Source of the DNA: JBLHOS01 sp047623825
Lineage (GTDB): Bacteria > Pseudomonadota > Alphaproteobacteria > Rhodobacterales > Rhodobacteraceae
Direction: 5' to 3'
Length of the DNA stretch: 64,000 bases
Assembly: GCA_047623825.1 (NCBI GenBank)
Contig: JBLHOS010000001.1
Span: forward strand, 104,466 to 168,465
Each line of letters starts with the position of its first letter. The first letter of the stretch is position 1. The position numbers and the translations under genes were made by a program. Shown here piece after piece: positions 53,919 through 63,266 of this stretch. The notes under the pieces are model-generated. The model did no database searches, had not been told where the DNA came from, and was given only the letters and a program-made list of their open reading frames with translations.

Positions 53919-55741
53919 TTGCTGTCCGGTTTGGATCTTTTGAAGCTGGATTTGATGTTATCAAAGATATCCGGCTTGAACCCTTGGGTCCGCATGATCG
54001 TATATTGCTGGGTGAATGTGATGGTGTTGTTTGCGATCCAGTAGACCAGAAGGCCGCTGGCAAAGCTGCCCAACATGAACATGAAAACCCATGGCAAATA
54101 CGCAAAGATCATCGCCTGTGTCGGGTCAGTTGGTGCCGGGTTCAGCTTTTGCTGAAGCCACATCGAGACACCCAAAAGCAACGGCAAAATTCCGATAAAG
54201 ACCAATGCCATGATCGAACCGGGCTCTGGCGAGGCGTTTGGCAATAAGCCAAACAGGTTGATGATTGAGGATGTGTCTGGCGCGGATAGATCCTTAAGCC
54301 AGCCAAAGAATGGCGCGTGACGCAATTCCAGCGTGACAAAAATCACTTTATAGAGCGAGAAGAAAATTGGGATCTGCATGATAATCGGCAGACAGCCCGA
54401 AGCCGGGTTCACCTTTTCCTTCTTGTAGAGCCCCATCATCTCTTTTTGCAGCTTCTCGCGGTCATCGCCGGCTTTTTCCTTGATGATTTCAAGCTGTGGT
54501 TGCAGCTCTTTCATCTTGGCCATCGAGACATAGGATTTGTAAGCCAGCGGGAAGAGTGCAGCCTTGATCAACAGGGTCAGCGCGATAATGGCCAAACCCA
54601 TATTGCCGATCAGACCATTTAGGGTGTGCAACAACCAGAAGATCGGCTTGGTCAGAAAGTAGAACCACCCCCAATCAATCGAATCGAGAAAGCGTGTGAC
54701 GTCGCCCTCATTTTGATAGTTGCGGATAGTTTCCCACTCCTTGGCACCTGCAAAAAGCTGCGTTGTGACAGAAACGGTTTCGCCAGCGGCGGCGGTCATG
54801 GCGGGCAAGCGCGCCTCGGTCTGGTAGATATCGGCACTGGCGACGTATTTCGTGACGGACGTGAAGGGCTGGTCGACACCAGGGATCAGTGTGGTCATCC
54901 AGTATTTATCGGTAAAGCCGATCCAGCCGTCTTCGGCAACCTCAACGACCTCAGCTAATGCGCCTTCCCTCTCAACGAAATCAAGATCAGGCAGATCATC
55001 GTAGGCCAACTCATCCAGTGTGCCGTCAACTTTGCGCACGACGCCTTCATGCAGGATGAAGAAGTTCAGCAAATCGGTCGGTTCGCCGTGACGCGCAACG
55101 ATCCCGTACGGTGCCATGCGAGCGTCAGAATTAGTTGTGTTTTCAACTGATTGAGTGATTGAGAACATAAAATCTTCGTCAACAGATATTGCGCGACGGA
55201 AGATTAGACCTGCTCCATTGTCCCAGTTGAGAGTGATTGGGGTGGATGGGGTCAGGATATCGCCGTCTTCGAGCTGCCATGGGGTGTTGGCGCCCGGAAC
55301 GGCGTCGTAACCAAGCTCTCCCCCGGGGGCCCAGCCGTAAAGGGCGTAATATGCCTGAGGGCCACCAACGGGGGACAGTAGCCGCACAATTTCTGAGTCT
55401 GTGGCCAGCGTGTCGTCGTAGTTGCGCAAGGACAAATCGTCGATCCGCCCGCCAATCAACGAGATGGAACCGGACAGCGCAGGCGTATCGATGGTGACCC
55501 GTGCCCCTTCGGACAGCGCGGCAGCGCGTGTCTCAGCGGGCGTCGCCATCAGAGGGGCCGTCGCGGTCGTAGGCGGTGTCAGTGCTATTACAGCGCCATT
55601 TTCATCTGTCGCCGTGATGGCCGCCGGTGGTGCGTTCGGGTCTAATGTAGGCTGGTTCGGCGGAAACAGGACAAACCAGACGAGAATGACCAAAAAGCTC
55701 AACGCAGTTGCGAGAATTAGGTTCTTGTTCTGATCATCCAT
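53915..55741 (-). CDS. yidC: Membrane protein insertase YidC
   Basis: YidC inserts and folds inner-membrane proteins alone or with SecYEG. The 608-residue product has an N-terminal membrane anchor (about 7-25), a large periplasmic domain and five C-terminal transmembrane helices, including KSYVSMAKMKELQPQLEIIKEK and LYKKEKVNPASGCLP. Position near rnpA-rpmH is conserved in bacteria; here an EAL gene and a broken ttcA lie between. Confidence 0.97.
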   Translation of the reverse strand: MDDQNKNLILATALSFLVILVWFVLFPPNQPTLDPNAPPAAITATDENGAVIALTPPTTATAPLMATPAETRAAALSEGARVTIDTPALSGSISLIGGRIDDLSLRNYDDTLATDSEIVRLLSPVGGPQAYYALYGWAPGGELGYDAVPGANTPWQLEDGDILTPSTPITLNWDNGAGLIFRRAISVDEDFMFSITQSVENTTNSDARMAPYGIVARHGEPTDLLNFFILHEGVVRKVDGTLDELAYDDLPDLDFVEREGALAEVVEVAEDGWIGFTDKYWMTTLIPGVDQPFTSVTKYVASADIYQTEARLPAMTAAAGETVSVTTQLFAGAKEWETIRNYQNEGDVTRFLDSIDWGWFYFLTKPIFWLLHTLNGLIGNMGLAIIALTLLIKAALFPLAYKSYVSMAKMKELQPQLEIIKEKAGDDREKLQKEMMGLYKKEKVNPASGCLPIIMQIPIFFSLYKVIFVTLELRHAPFFGWLKDLSAPDTSSIINLFGLLPNASPEPGSIMALVFIGILPLLLGVSMWLQQKLNPAPTDPTQAMIFAYLPWVFMFMLGSFASGLLVYWIANNTITFTQQYTIMRTQGFKPDIFDNIKSSFKRSKPDSK

Positions 55742-55859
55742 TTTCGGACGCCTTACCCATTGTTGAATTCACGGTGGTTCAACAGATTAGGGGCAGAAAG
55801 GTCAAGGGCTTTTCCCCTTTGCGTAGCATCAGGTGCCGATTGGCCCCACTCAGTGGATA

Positions 55860-57416
55860 TTATCCAGCGCGTCGTCCAACCGACGGGGCGAGGGCAATCT
55901 TGGCGCTGTGTTTGGCAATCCAAGGGATCGTATCTTCAAATGGCATAGGGCGAGCCAAGCCAAAACCTTGGATATGGCCGCAACCCAATTGCGACAGCAT
56001 CGAATGCTCCCCCAACGTCTCAACCCCTTCGGCCAGCGTGTCGATACCCAGCTGTTCAGCCAACGACAAGATTGCAGAGACCATCGATTGCTGACTGGCA
56101 TCTTGGTCCATGCGGGTGATAAAGCTGCGGTCGATCTTTATCCGGTTGACGCCAAAACGGCGAATGTTGGCGATGGAGGCCTGACCGGTCCCAAAATCAT
56201 CAAGATCGAGATTGAAGCCATGTTCGCGCATCCGCTTAATATTGTACATGATGGTGTCATCGTCAGAGGCCGCGGCGACAGTTTCGAGAATTTCGACCGT
56301 CAATCTGCTGGGCCGCAGGTCAAACCGATCCACCTCCCACTTCAAGCGATCAGCGAGGCTAGGGTTACGTAACTCCTCGGACGAGAAATTAACCGAGACT
56401 GATGGAATAGTGAGTGCGATTTTGTCCCAAGCGCGTAAGGCGGTCAGCGCATGATAAAGGACAGTCTCCCCCAAACGCTCCATTTGGCTGGCCGCTGAGA
56501 TTGCGGGCAGAAACTCTGCCGGCTGCAGTAGGCCGTGTTTTGGATGCGCCCATCTGACCAGTGCCTCAAACCCGGTAATTGCACCGGTGTCGGTAGAAAT
56601 CTGAGGTTGGAACCAGGGGCGGATCTGCCCAGCTTTCAAGGCATCTTCGACCTCATCGGCTAATTCATGGGTCCGGGTCATGCGCGCGGTTAAATCGGCA
56701 GAATAGCTTCGCGCGGCAGCTGGACCATTGCGTCGCGCCTCTAGTGTGGCGGCTTCAGTTGCTTCGATGATCTGGGCGGCATCGGCGCCGGCGATCTGCT
56801 CCAAGGTGCAAAACCCGACTGAGCAGGTAATATGTGCCGATGTGCCACCAATTATGATTGGTTCCGCCAGATTTGACTGCAACCCGTCAACAAGGGCCAA
56901 AATTGTATCAAGTGATGTCCGCTGAACTGCATGCAACACAATACCGAATCGATCATTATCGAGCCGCGCGACGATATCATCGCTGCGCATCGCAGCAGAG
57001 ATCCGCTCTGCGCTACGCCTGAAGATTTCGGCTATTCCTGCGCTACCCCACCGGTCGGATAATTCACCAAGGTTATCTATTTCGACCATCAGACAAGCGC
57101 TAGTCTTGCCGGTCTGTGCACGGTTGGCAATAGCACGGTCGAGGGCGTCCAAAAGGGCGGGCCGTAGATGCAGGCCGGTCAACCCGTCGACTGACCCACT
57201 AATCGCAGGAAGCGAAAAGTTGCGTTGTGGCAAGGCGGCCTGTAACGCCAAAAGGGCGGGAAATGCCACCGATGCGGCAAAAAGCAGGGATTGGTCGCCC
57301 CACCAAAACGCCGCGATTGTCAGCAATGGATATACCGCCAATATCTCACCACGTGTGACCATTGCGGATAGGCCGCTTTTCATAAAACGTGCGCTGGTGC
57401 CACGTATGTTCGCCAT
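55860..57416 (-). CDS. Membrane-bound cyclic-di-GMP phosphodiesterase, EAL with degenerate GGDEF
   Basis: The 518-residue protein has two N-terminal transmembrane stretches (about 20-60), a GGDEF domain and an EAL domain. The GGDEF active site is LDNDRF, so cyclase activity is unlikely and a regulatory role is inferred. The EAL domain keeps EALVRW, NFSSEEL, EILE, the loop DDFGTGQASI, KIDRSFI and EGVET, so it should hydrolyse c-di-GMP. It could link surface attachment or motility to other signals; a direct link to luxRI is not shown. Confidence 0.88.
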   Translation of the reverse strand: MANIRGTSARFMKSGLSAMVTRGEILAVYPLLTIAAFWWGDQSLLFAASVAFPALLALQAALPQRNFSLPAISGSVDGLTGLHLRPALLDALDRAIANRAQTGKTSACLMVEIDNLGELSDRWGSAGIAEIFRRSAERISAAMRSDDIVARLDNDRFGIVLHAVQRTSLDTILALVDGLQSNLAEPIIIGGTSAHITCSVGFCTLEQIAGADAAQIIEATEAATLEARRNGPAAARSYSADLTARMTRTHELADEVEDALKAGQIRPWFQPQISTDTGAITGFEALVRWAHPKHGLLQPAEFLPAISAASQMERLGETVLYHALTALRAWDKIALTIPSVSVNFSSEELRNPSLADRLKWEVDRFDLRPSRLTVEILETVAAASDDDTIMYNIKRMREHGFNLDLDDFGTGQASIANIRRFGVNRIKIDRSFITRMDQDASQQSMVSAILSLAEQLGIDTLAEGVETLGEHSMLSQLGCGHIQGFGLARPMPFEDTIPWIAKHSAKIALAPSVGRRAG

Positions 57417-57554
57417 TCTGTACCCTCTTCATCGTAAGACGGGGTGCAAGGCCCGCGTCAGGGATCAGGGCTAGGACAAACTACCAAACAGCCTATTAAT
57501 GTTTGGATTTTAGTCTTTTGAATTCGCCTAAATTTACGTGGACCTAACAAGGGT

Positions 57555-58371
57555 TGCAAAATCAAACAGGTAAGGGTCACAAAAGATGTGACGAGTTGGC
57601 TGATATCAGTGCGCTAAATATTTTTTACTGGCGATTACGCGCGTTGGTTTCCCAGTCATCCAGCAGACGTTTGGTTGCTTGGTGTGCAGGCCATCCTGAC
57701 TGCCGCACAGACCATCCGGAATGATTTCATAGGCCATTGCGCGGGCGAATGTATCGCAATCGGCCTTGGACACACGGGCCCGTCGGCGGTAAAGAAAAAT
57801 ATTACCCTGATCGTTCAAAAGCTTGGGCGGCATGGTCGCCAGCTTGCCGCCATGGAATAATTTGAGAAAAAGTGTCTCTAGAATATCATCTCGGTGGTTG
57901 CCCAGCGCGACGGCAGAGCAACCTTCTTCTTGCGCCACGCGGTACAGGTTGGCACGCCGTAAGTGGGAGCACAGCGCACAATAAGCCAGGTCCGGTGGCG
58001 CCTTGTCGACAACGATGGAATAGGTGCCGCGATATTCGATGAGATGCGGCACGCCCATTCGGTGCAGAAACTCGGGCAGAACAGTGGTGGGAAAATTGGG
58101 CTGCCCCTGATCAAGGTTGCAGGCCAGAATATCGACCGGCAGCAGACCGCGCCATTGCAGCTCAGTTAGGACGGCCAGCAAAGTGTAGCTGTCCTTTCTG
58201 CTTCACATACACCAGCCAGCGCGCACCACTTTCGATCATGCCGTAACGGTTCAATACCTCGCGGGTTTAGCGGATCAGGCTTTTACGCAGCCTCTTGAAC
58301 TCGGTGGTCTAGGGTGCGCCTGCGAACAGTGGATCAATATCGGGCGACTTACTACTGGCCGAAGGTGACAT
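57555..58371 (-). pseudogene. ttcA: Inactivated tRNA-cytidine(32) 2-sulfurtransferase (ttcA)
   Basis: TtcA thiolates C32 of some tRNAs. A complete gene-length copy can be followed from ATG 58371 (AAAAGGGA upstream), but it is broken many times. There is TAG at 58309-58311, TAA at 58267-58269, and about 2 nt lost at the P-loop (58193-58212), so SGGKDS is destroyed and only KDSYTLL remains. A frameshift lies near 57676-57680, and another shift with further stops precedes the conserved SHLL end. The middle, with LACNLDQGQP, the CALC pair, GNHRDDILET and LCGSQDG, remains open from 58181 to 57606 and could be mistaken for a gene. The start coordinate is well supported; the end is approximate. Confidence 0.85.
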
Positions 58372-58489
58372 GATCACGGTCCCTTTTGATGATCGGATGT
58401 GGCGGCTAGCCGATGACCACTTGTTGAACGGGACCTATATTAAGCGATTCGGCGTAGGCACAGGTGCTGGTCACCATCATTGAGCGTCG

Positions 58490-58711
58490 TTAGTCCGGAA
58501 CATCATCAACGCCGCGGCCGCCCCATGGGTTGCACCGAATGACCCGCCGGGCGGCCAGCCATCCGCCTTTTAGGCCGCCATGCTTGCCTAACGCCTCCAG
58601 CGCATAAGCTGAGCAAGTCGGATCATAGCGGCAACTGTGCCCGACCCAAGGCGAAAAAACCAAGCGATAAAGCCGGACGGGCAGGGACAGAATATACGCC
58701 AGTGGGCTCAT
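58490..58711 (-). CDS. yidD: Membrane protein insertion efficiency factor YidD
   Basis: The 73-residue product from ATG 58711 has YRLVFSPWVGHSCRYDPTCSAYALEAL and RVIRCNPWGG, the full YidD signature with its conserved Cys. A longer in-frame reading to 58831 would lie inside rnpA. It overlaps rnpA by four bases. Confidence 0.94.
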   Translation of the reverse strand: MSPLAYILSLPVRLYRLVFSPWVGHSCRYDPTCSAYALEALGKHGGLKGGWLAARRVIRCNPWGGRGVDDVPD

Positions 58712-59115
58712 CCATGCACCTTTGCCAATGCGCGGACCAGATCGGCCTGAAGCCTGTCGAACGGCAAGGCTGCAGTCTTGTCGGGCCGACCAACCAATAC
58801 GTAGTCCCATCCCGGCTGGCCCGCATCGCACAACACAAGCCGTGCAATTTCACGTAGACGGCGTTTGGCTCGGTTGCGCGCAACCGCGTTGCCCAGCTTT
58901 TTAGAACATGTAAAGCCGATCCGAAGGGCATTTGGGTCAAGCAGCTCATCCGTGTCGCGACGGCGCGCTTGCAACAAAAAACCATCCATCGCGGCGCGAT
59001 TGGCGCGGGCCGCGCGCAAAAAATCAGCCCGCTTACGCAGGATAAACAGATTGGGCGTCGAGCGTGAAAAAGCCCCCGGCGACGTTACTGTCGGTGGGGG
59101 CTGTTCAACTGTCAT
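58708..59115 (-). CDS. rnpA: Ribonuclease P protein component
   Basis: This is the protein subunit of RNase P, which matures tRNA 5' ends. The 135-residue product has LFILRKRADFLRAARANRA, RIGFTCSKKLGNAVARNRAKRRLRE with the RNA-binding RNR motif, and a non-conserved N-terminal extension of about 22 residues. It lies 23 nt after rpmH. Confidence 0.95.
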   Translation of the reverse strand: MTVEQPPPTVTSPGAFSRSTPNLFILRKRADFLRAARANRAAMDGFLLQARRRDTDELLDPNALRIGFTCSKKLGNAVARNRAKRRLREIARLVLCDAGQPGWDYVLVGRPDKTAALPFDRLQADLVRALAKVHG

Positions 59116-59138
59116 CAGACCGGCCTTTCGGCAGGAAA

Positions 59139-59273
59139 TTAAGCGCTAAGTTTTTTGCGCCCTTGGGCGCGGCGCGAATTCAGGATCTTGCGGCCCGCCT
59201 TGGTTGCCATGCGTGCCCGAAAGCCGTGGCGCCGCTTGCGAACCAAGTTGGAAGGCTGAAAAGTACGTTTCAT
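59139..59273 (-). CDS. rpmH: 50S ribosomal protein L34
   Basis: The 44-residue protein MKRTFQPSNLVRKRRHGFRA... ends RRAQGRKKLSA and is an exact family match in length and pattern. It heads the rpmH-rnpA-yidD unit and has a good promoter upstream. Confidence 0.97.
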   Translation of the reverse strand: MKRTFQPSNLVRKRRHGFRARMATKAGRKILNSRRAQGRKKLSA

Positions 59274-59347
59274 CGTTTTACTCCGTCTAGATGGCCGGAT
59301 GCGGTGCGACTCGCATCGACGGCCCGGATGGTTATTTCGAGATCAGG

Positions 59348-59376
59348 CTGATAGGCGGATGCGCGGGCGCTGTCAA
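59348..59376 (-). promoter_or_regulatory. Sigma70-type promoter of rpmH-rnpA
   Basis: On the minus strand TTGACA (59371-59376) and TATCAG (59348-59353) are spaced by 17 bp, with about 70 nt of leader before rpmH. The rest of the 300-bp gap to the plus-strand VTT gene shows nothing else I can name. Confidence 0.65.
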
Positions 59377-59577
59377 CAAAGGGACAGCCCGAAAGACCGA
59401 TAAATGAAACATCTGTGCCCACAAAAGTTTCGATTGGTCGTTTTTTTTGACACAAATGGGCCAAAGTTCTCACAGCGCATCAAGCGGACGTGAGGGGGGT
59501 ATGTAGCGACACCCTGTTAGCGCATGTTCTGGTCAAGCACACCACCACACGTGATGGGCCGTACAGAAAGAAAAGAA

Positions 59578-60309
59578 ATGTCAGATGCAGCTACACCGCA
59601 AGGCGGCCCCTTGAGGCGCCTTGTCCCCCTGATGATCATCGCAGTCGTGGCCATCATTGGGTTTATATTCCTCAAAGATTTTCTGACGTTTGAGACGTTG
59701 CGCGACAATCGCACGGCGCTGTTGGAGTTCCGGGACGCCAATTATCTGGCCATCGTGCTGGCCTATGTCGTGACTTATATCGCGATTGTAGCCTTCTCAC
59801 TGCCCGGGGCCGCAATTGCCACGCTGACCGGTGGGTTCCTGTTTGGGCTGTTTCCGGGTGCCCTATTTGTCGTGACCTCTGCCACCTTGGGCGCGATCGT
59901 GATCTTTCTGGCAGCGCGCTGGGGTCTTGGCGATCGCTTGGCGGCTAAAATGGATGGCTCATCGGGTATGGTCAAACGGATCAAGGACGGGATCAACGAA
60001 AATGAGATGTCGATGCTTTTCCTGATCCGACTGGTGCCGGTAGTGCCGTTCTTTGTGGCCAATCTGCTGCCCGCCCTCGTGGGGGTGCGCTTGGATCGCT
60101 ATATACTGACTACGTTTTTCGGGATTATGCCCGGATCCATTGTCTACACATGGGTTGGGGCAGGACTGGGAGAGGTCTTTGCAAGCGGCGAGACGCCAGA
60201 TTTGTCGCTGATCTTTGATCCAGTTATATTGGGGCCTATCCTAGGCTTGTGTGTATTGGCATTGCTGCCTGTCGTCCTCAAGGCCGTGCGCGGCAAGAAA
60301 GGCCTCTAA
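59578..60309 (+). CDS. TVP38/TMEM64 (VTT/DedA-type) membrane protein
   Basis: The 243-residue protein has five to six transmembrane helices and the VTT-domain pattern: GAAIATLTGGFLFGLFPGAL, then FLIRLVPVVPFFVANLLPAL and a GIMPGSIVYTWVGAG helix. Such proteins are linked to lipid scrambling or transport, but the role here is unknown. I chose ATG 59578; earlier in-frame starts at 59524 and 59554 are possible. It is followed after four bases by a flavoprotein gene. Confidence 0.82.
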   Translation: MSDAATPQGGPLRRLVPLMIIAVVAIIGFIFLKDFLTFETLRDNRTALLEFRDANYLAIVLAYVVTYIAIVAFSLPGAAIATLTGGFLFGLFPGALFVVTSATLGAIVIFLAARWGLGDRLAAKMDGSSGMVKRIKDGINENEMSMLFLIRLVPVVPFFVANLLPALVGVRLDRYILTTFFGIMPGSIVYTWVGAGLGEVFASGETPDLSLIFDPVILGPILGLCVLALLPVVLKAVRGKKGL

Positions 60310-60313
60310 CCTC

Positions 60314-61729
60314 ATGACTAAGATCAAGACAGATATTTGCGTTATCGGCGGAGGCAGCGGCGGTTTGTCAGTTGCGGCAGGTGCGGTCCAGATGGGGGCC
60401 AAGGTCGTTCTGCTGGAAGGCCATAAGATGGGTGGCGATTGCCTGAACTATGGCTGCGTCCCGTCCAAGGCGTTGCTGGCCGCGGGTCACAAGGCCCATG
60501 CCATTGCGGTTGGTGGGTTTGGTGTCGCAGGCCATGCGTCAAAAATCGATTTCAGCGCTGCAAAGGACCATGTCCATGCCGTTATCGACACCATCGCCCC
60601 CGTCGACAGCCAAGAGCGGTTTGAGGGGTTGGGCGTTCATGTCATCCGCGAATTCGGCGCATTCATCTCAGAAACGGAAATGCGAGCAGGCGATGACCTC
60701 ATTGAGGCCCGCCGGTTTGTCATCGCCACAGGTTCGGGCCCGTTTGTCCCCCCGATCCCGGGTTTGCAAACCGTGCCCTACCTAACCAATGAGACGCTGT
60801 TTGATCTACGCGAGCGGCCGGAGCATCTGATTATCATTGGCGGTGGGCCGATCGGGCTGGAAATGGCGCAGGCGCATCGTCGTCTGGGCAGCAAGGTCAC
60901 GGTGCTGGAAGGTCTGAAGGCCTTGGGTAAAGATGATCCGGAAATGGCAGCTGTCATCCTGCAACGGTTGCGCGCTGAAGAGATCGAGATTGTCGAAGGC
61001 GCGAAGGTTTCTGAAGTCAAAGGCAGCGCCGGAGCTATTGAGGTTCTGACTGGAGATGGTCGCAGCTTTGCCGGTAGCCACTTGCTGATCGCTGTGGGCC
61101 GGGCTGTTAATGTTGAAAACCTCGGCCTCGACAAGGCGGGCGTCGAATTTGATCGGCGTGGCGTCAAAGTTGACGACAAACTGCGATCAACCAATCGACG
61201 TGTATATGCGGTGGGCGATGCGGCGGCCGGTCTGCAATTCACCCATGTGGCGGGATATCACGCGGGCGTCGTGATCCGCGCGTTGCTGTTTGGTCTGCCA
61301 GCCAAGGCCCGCACAGACCATATCCCTTGGGCAACCTACACTGACCCGGAATTGGCACAAGTCGGCCTAACCGAGGCGCAGGCGCTGGAGGTTCATGGCA
61401 CAAAGCTGGAAGTTGTCCGCTTTCCCTACGCTGAGAATGACCGCGCAATCGCGACTGGCCAAACCGACGGCCTGATCAAAGTGATGATCGTAAGGGGCAA
61501 ACCCGTGGGCGCATCGATTGCAGGTGCACAGGCCGGTGAATTGATCCAAATTTGGGCCTTGGCGATTGCCAATGGGCTAAAAATGAGCGCAATTGCTGGA
61601 ATGGTGGCGCCCTATCCAACGCTTGGAGAGATTAACAAGCGCGCGGCGGGTGCCTATTTCTCTCCCAGACTGTTTGATAACTCCTGGGTCAAACGTGTTG
61701 TACGTTTGGTGCAGCGGTTTTTGCGCTAG
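60314..61729 (+). CDS. Class I pyridine nucleotide-disulfide oxidoreductase, MerA/Lpd-like
   Basis: The 471-residue flavoenzyme has the FAD motif GGGSGGLSVAAGA, the redox pair GGDCLNYGCVPSKAL (Cys spaced by four), the NAD(P) motif GGGPIGLEMA and the second FAD motif YAVGDAA. The dihydrolipoamide dehydrogenase His-Glu end motif appears as APYPTLGE, with Tyr for the catalytic His, which resembles mercuric reductase. The MerA N-terminal metal domain and C-terminal Cys pair are absent. True Lpd or MerA activity is therefore doubtful. It is probably in one operon with the VTT gene. Confidence 0.85.
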   Translation: MTKIKTDICVIGGGSGGLSVAAGAVQMGAKVVLLEGHKMGGDCLNYGCVPSKALLAAGHKAHAIAVGGFGVAGHASKIDFSAAKDHVHAVIDTIAPVDSQERFEGLGVHVIREFGAFISETEMRAGDDLIEARRFVIATGSGPFVPPIPGLQTVPYLTNETLFDLRERPEHLIIIGGGPIGLEMAQAHRRLGSKVTVLEGLKALGKDDPEMAAVILQRLRAEEIEIVEGAKVSEVKGSAGAIEVLTGDGRSFAGSHLLIAVGRAVNVENLGLDKAGVEFDRRGVKVDDKLRSTNRRVYAVGDAAAGLQFTHVAGYHAGVVIRALLFGLPAKARTDHIPWATYTDPELAQVGLTEAQALEVHGTKLEVVRFPYAENDRAIATGQTDGLIKVMIVRGKPVGASIAGAQAGELIQIWALAIANGLKMSAIAGMVAPYPTLGEINKRAAGAYFSPRLFDNSWVKRVVRLVQRFLR

Positions 61730-61757
61730 GTTTCGACGAAATAGAGAGGCACAGGTC

Positions 61758-63143
61758 TTGTTCAATTCGCTCTCAGGTCGTTTCCTTTTTCTGACCATCA
61801 TCTTTGTGATGTTGGCAGAGGTGCTGATCTTTGTGCCCTCGGTCGCGCGGTTCCGTGAGGACTATCTGCTAGAGCGGCTTGAACGTGCGCAGATCGCCTC
61901 ACTCGCATTGTTGGCCACCGATGGGATGATCACCGATGAACTCGAGGCCGAACTGCTTTTGAATGCAGAGGTTTTGAACGTCGTGCTGCGGCGCAATGAA
62001 GTGCGTCAGCTGATCCTTTCTGGTGATGAAATGCCGATGATCAGTCGGACCTATGACCTGCGCGACGCCACTGCGATGACGTTGATCCGTGATGCGCTGG
62101 TTCGTTTGGTTGTGACTGACGATGAGGTGATCCGTGTGATAGGGGCGCCTGTTCGTGAGGCCGGGTTACAGATCGAGGTGACCATGCCGTCGGCACCTTT
62201 GCGGGCCGCGATCCTAGATTATGGGCTGAACATCCTGTTGCTGTCAGCGGTGATCTCGATTTTCACGGCTGCGCTGCTGTTCTTTGCGGTCCGCCGTCTG
62301 CTGGTGGCCCCGATAGGGCGCGTGGTTACCCATATGATTGCCTATGCCGAGGCCCCTGAGGACGCACGCCTCATCATTGTGCCACAAGCCCGCGTGACCG
62401 AATTGCGGTCCGCTGAGACGGCACTGCAATCGCTGCAAACCCAACTGACAGGTGCTCTGCGCCAGCGAGAGCGTTTGGCCCAGCTGGGTGAGGCAGTGGC
62501 CAAGATCAGCCATGATCTGCGCAACATCCTGACGGTCGCCACGCTGATGGCCGACCGGCTTGAAGGTGTTGATGATCCGACCGTTAAGCGGACTGCGCCC
62601 AAGCTGATTTCATCGCTGTCGCGCGCAGTCAGCCTATGTGAAGGAACGCTTGCCTTTGGCAAAGCCGAGGAACAGCGGCCGTCGCTTGATCGGGTCGATC
62701 TGGCGCAACTTATCGAGGATGTCGCCGAGAATGAGCGTTTGGCTGGCATGGACGCGGGCGTTCTGATCAAAACCGATGTTGAGATCGGGATTGTTGCCCG
62801 CGCCGATCCTGAACAGTTGTACCGAGTGCTAAACAATCTGGTGCGCAATGCCTGTCAGGCCATCACGGCCAGTGGCAAAGACGGATCGGTGACGATCCGG
62901 GCGGAAACAGTTGAGGATGGCTGGGCCATTCGGATCTGTGACACTGGGCCCGGCCTGCCGCCCAAAGCGGTTGAGCATCTGTTCACGCCATTTCAGGGCG
63001 GCTTTCGCAAAGGTGGGATCGGCCTAGGCTTGGCGATCGCAGCAGAGCTGATCAAGGGTCATGGTGGCCGACTGGAGCTAAGCGAAACTGGCCAAAACGG
63101 GACAACGTTTCATATCTTCCTACCGGGGGGGGGAATGGCTTAA
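61758..63143 (+). CDS. Sensor histidine kinase
   Basis: The 461-residue kinase has two transmembrane segments (about 8-28 and 155-180) around a periplasmic domain of about 125 residues. A HAMP-like linker is followed by HisKA with His252 in KISHDLRNILT, the N box with Asn359/Asn360, and the G boxes DTGPGLP and GGIGLGLAI. The best start is TTG (61758), with AGAGAGG eight bases upstream. No response regulator gene is adjacent, so it is an orphan in this window. It lies 28 nt after the flavoprotein gene. Confidence 0.88.
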   Translation: MFNSLSGRFLFLTIIFVMLAEVLIFVPSVARFREDYLLERLERAQIASLALLATDGMITDELEAELLLNAEVLNVVLRRNEVRQLILSGDEMPMISRTYDLRDATAMTLIRDALVRLVVTDDEVIRVIGAPVREAGLQIEVTMPSAPLRAAILDYGLNILLLSAVISIFTAALLFFAVRRLLVAPIGRVVTHMIAYAEAPEDARLIIVPQARVTELRSAETALQSLQTQLTGALRQRERLAQLGEAVAKISHDLRNILTVATLMADRLEGVDDPTVKRTAPKLISSLSRAVSLCEGTLAFGKAEEQRPSLDRVDLAQLIEDVAENERLAGMDAGVLIKTDVEIGIVARADPEQLYRVLNNLVRNACQAITASGKDGSVTIRAETVEDGWAIRICDTGPGLPPKAVEHLFTPFQGGFRKGGIGLGLAIAAELIKGHGGRLELSETGQNGTTFHIFLPGGGMA

Positions 63144-63189
63144 TTCTCCCTTGCACTGATCCATTCGGGCCGCTAAACCCCCACCTCAC

Positions 63190-63266
63190 GCGCTGGTAGC
63201 TCAGTTGGATAGAGTACTTGACTACGAATCAAGGGGTCGGGGGTTCGAATCCTCCCCAGCGCACCA
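63190..63266 (+). tRNA. tRNA-Arg (ACG)
   Basis: The cloverleaf has acceptor GCGCTGG with CCAGCGC, a standard D-arm, anticodon ACG in loop CTACGAA, T-loop TTCGAAT and an encoded CCA. A34 should be edited to inosine by TadA to read CGN codons. Confidence 0.97.

Noticed and set aside
57606..58181. A 191-residue apparent TtcA protein
   Set aside because: It is only the undamaged middle of a longer, multiply broken ttcA and lacks the ATP-binding P-loop; the last 20 or so residues are out of frame.
58712..58831. N-terminal extension of YidD
   Set aside because: It lies inside rnpA in another frame and is not part of the YidD family.
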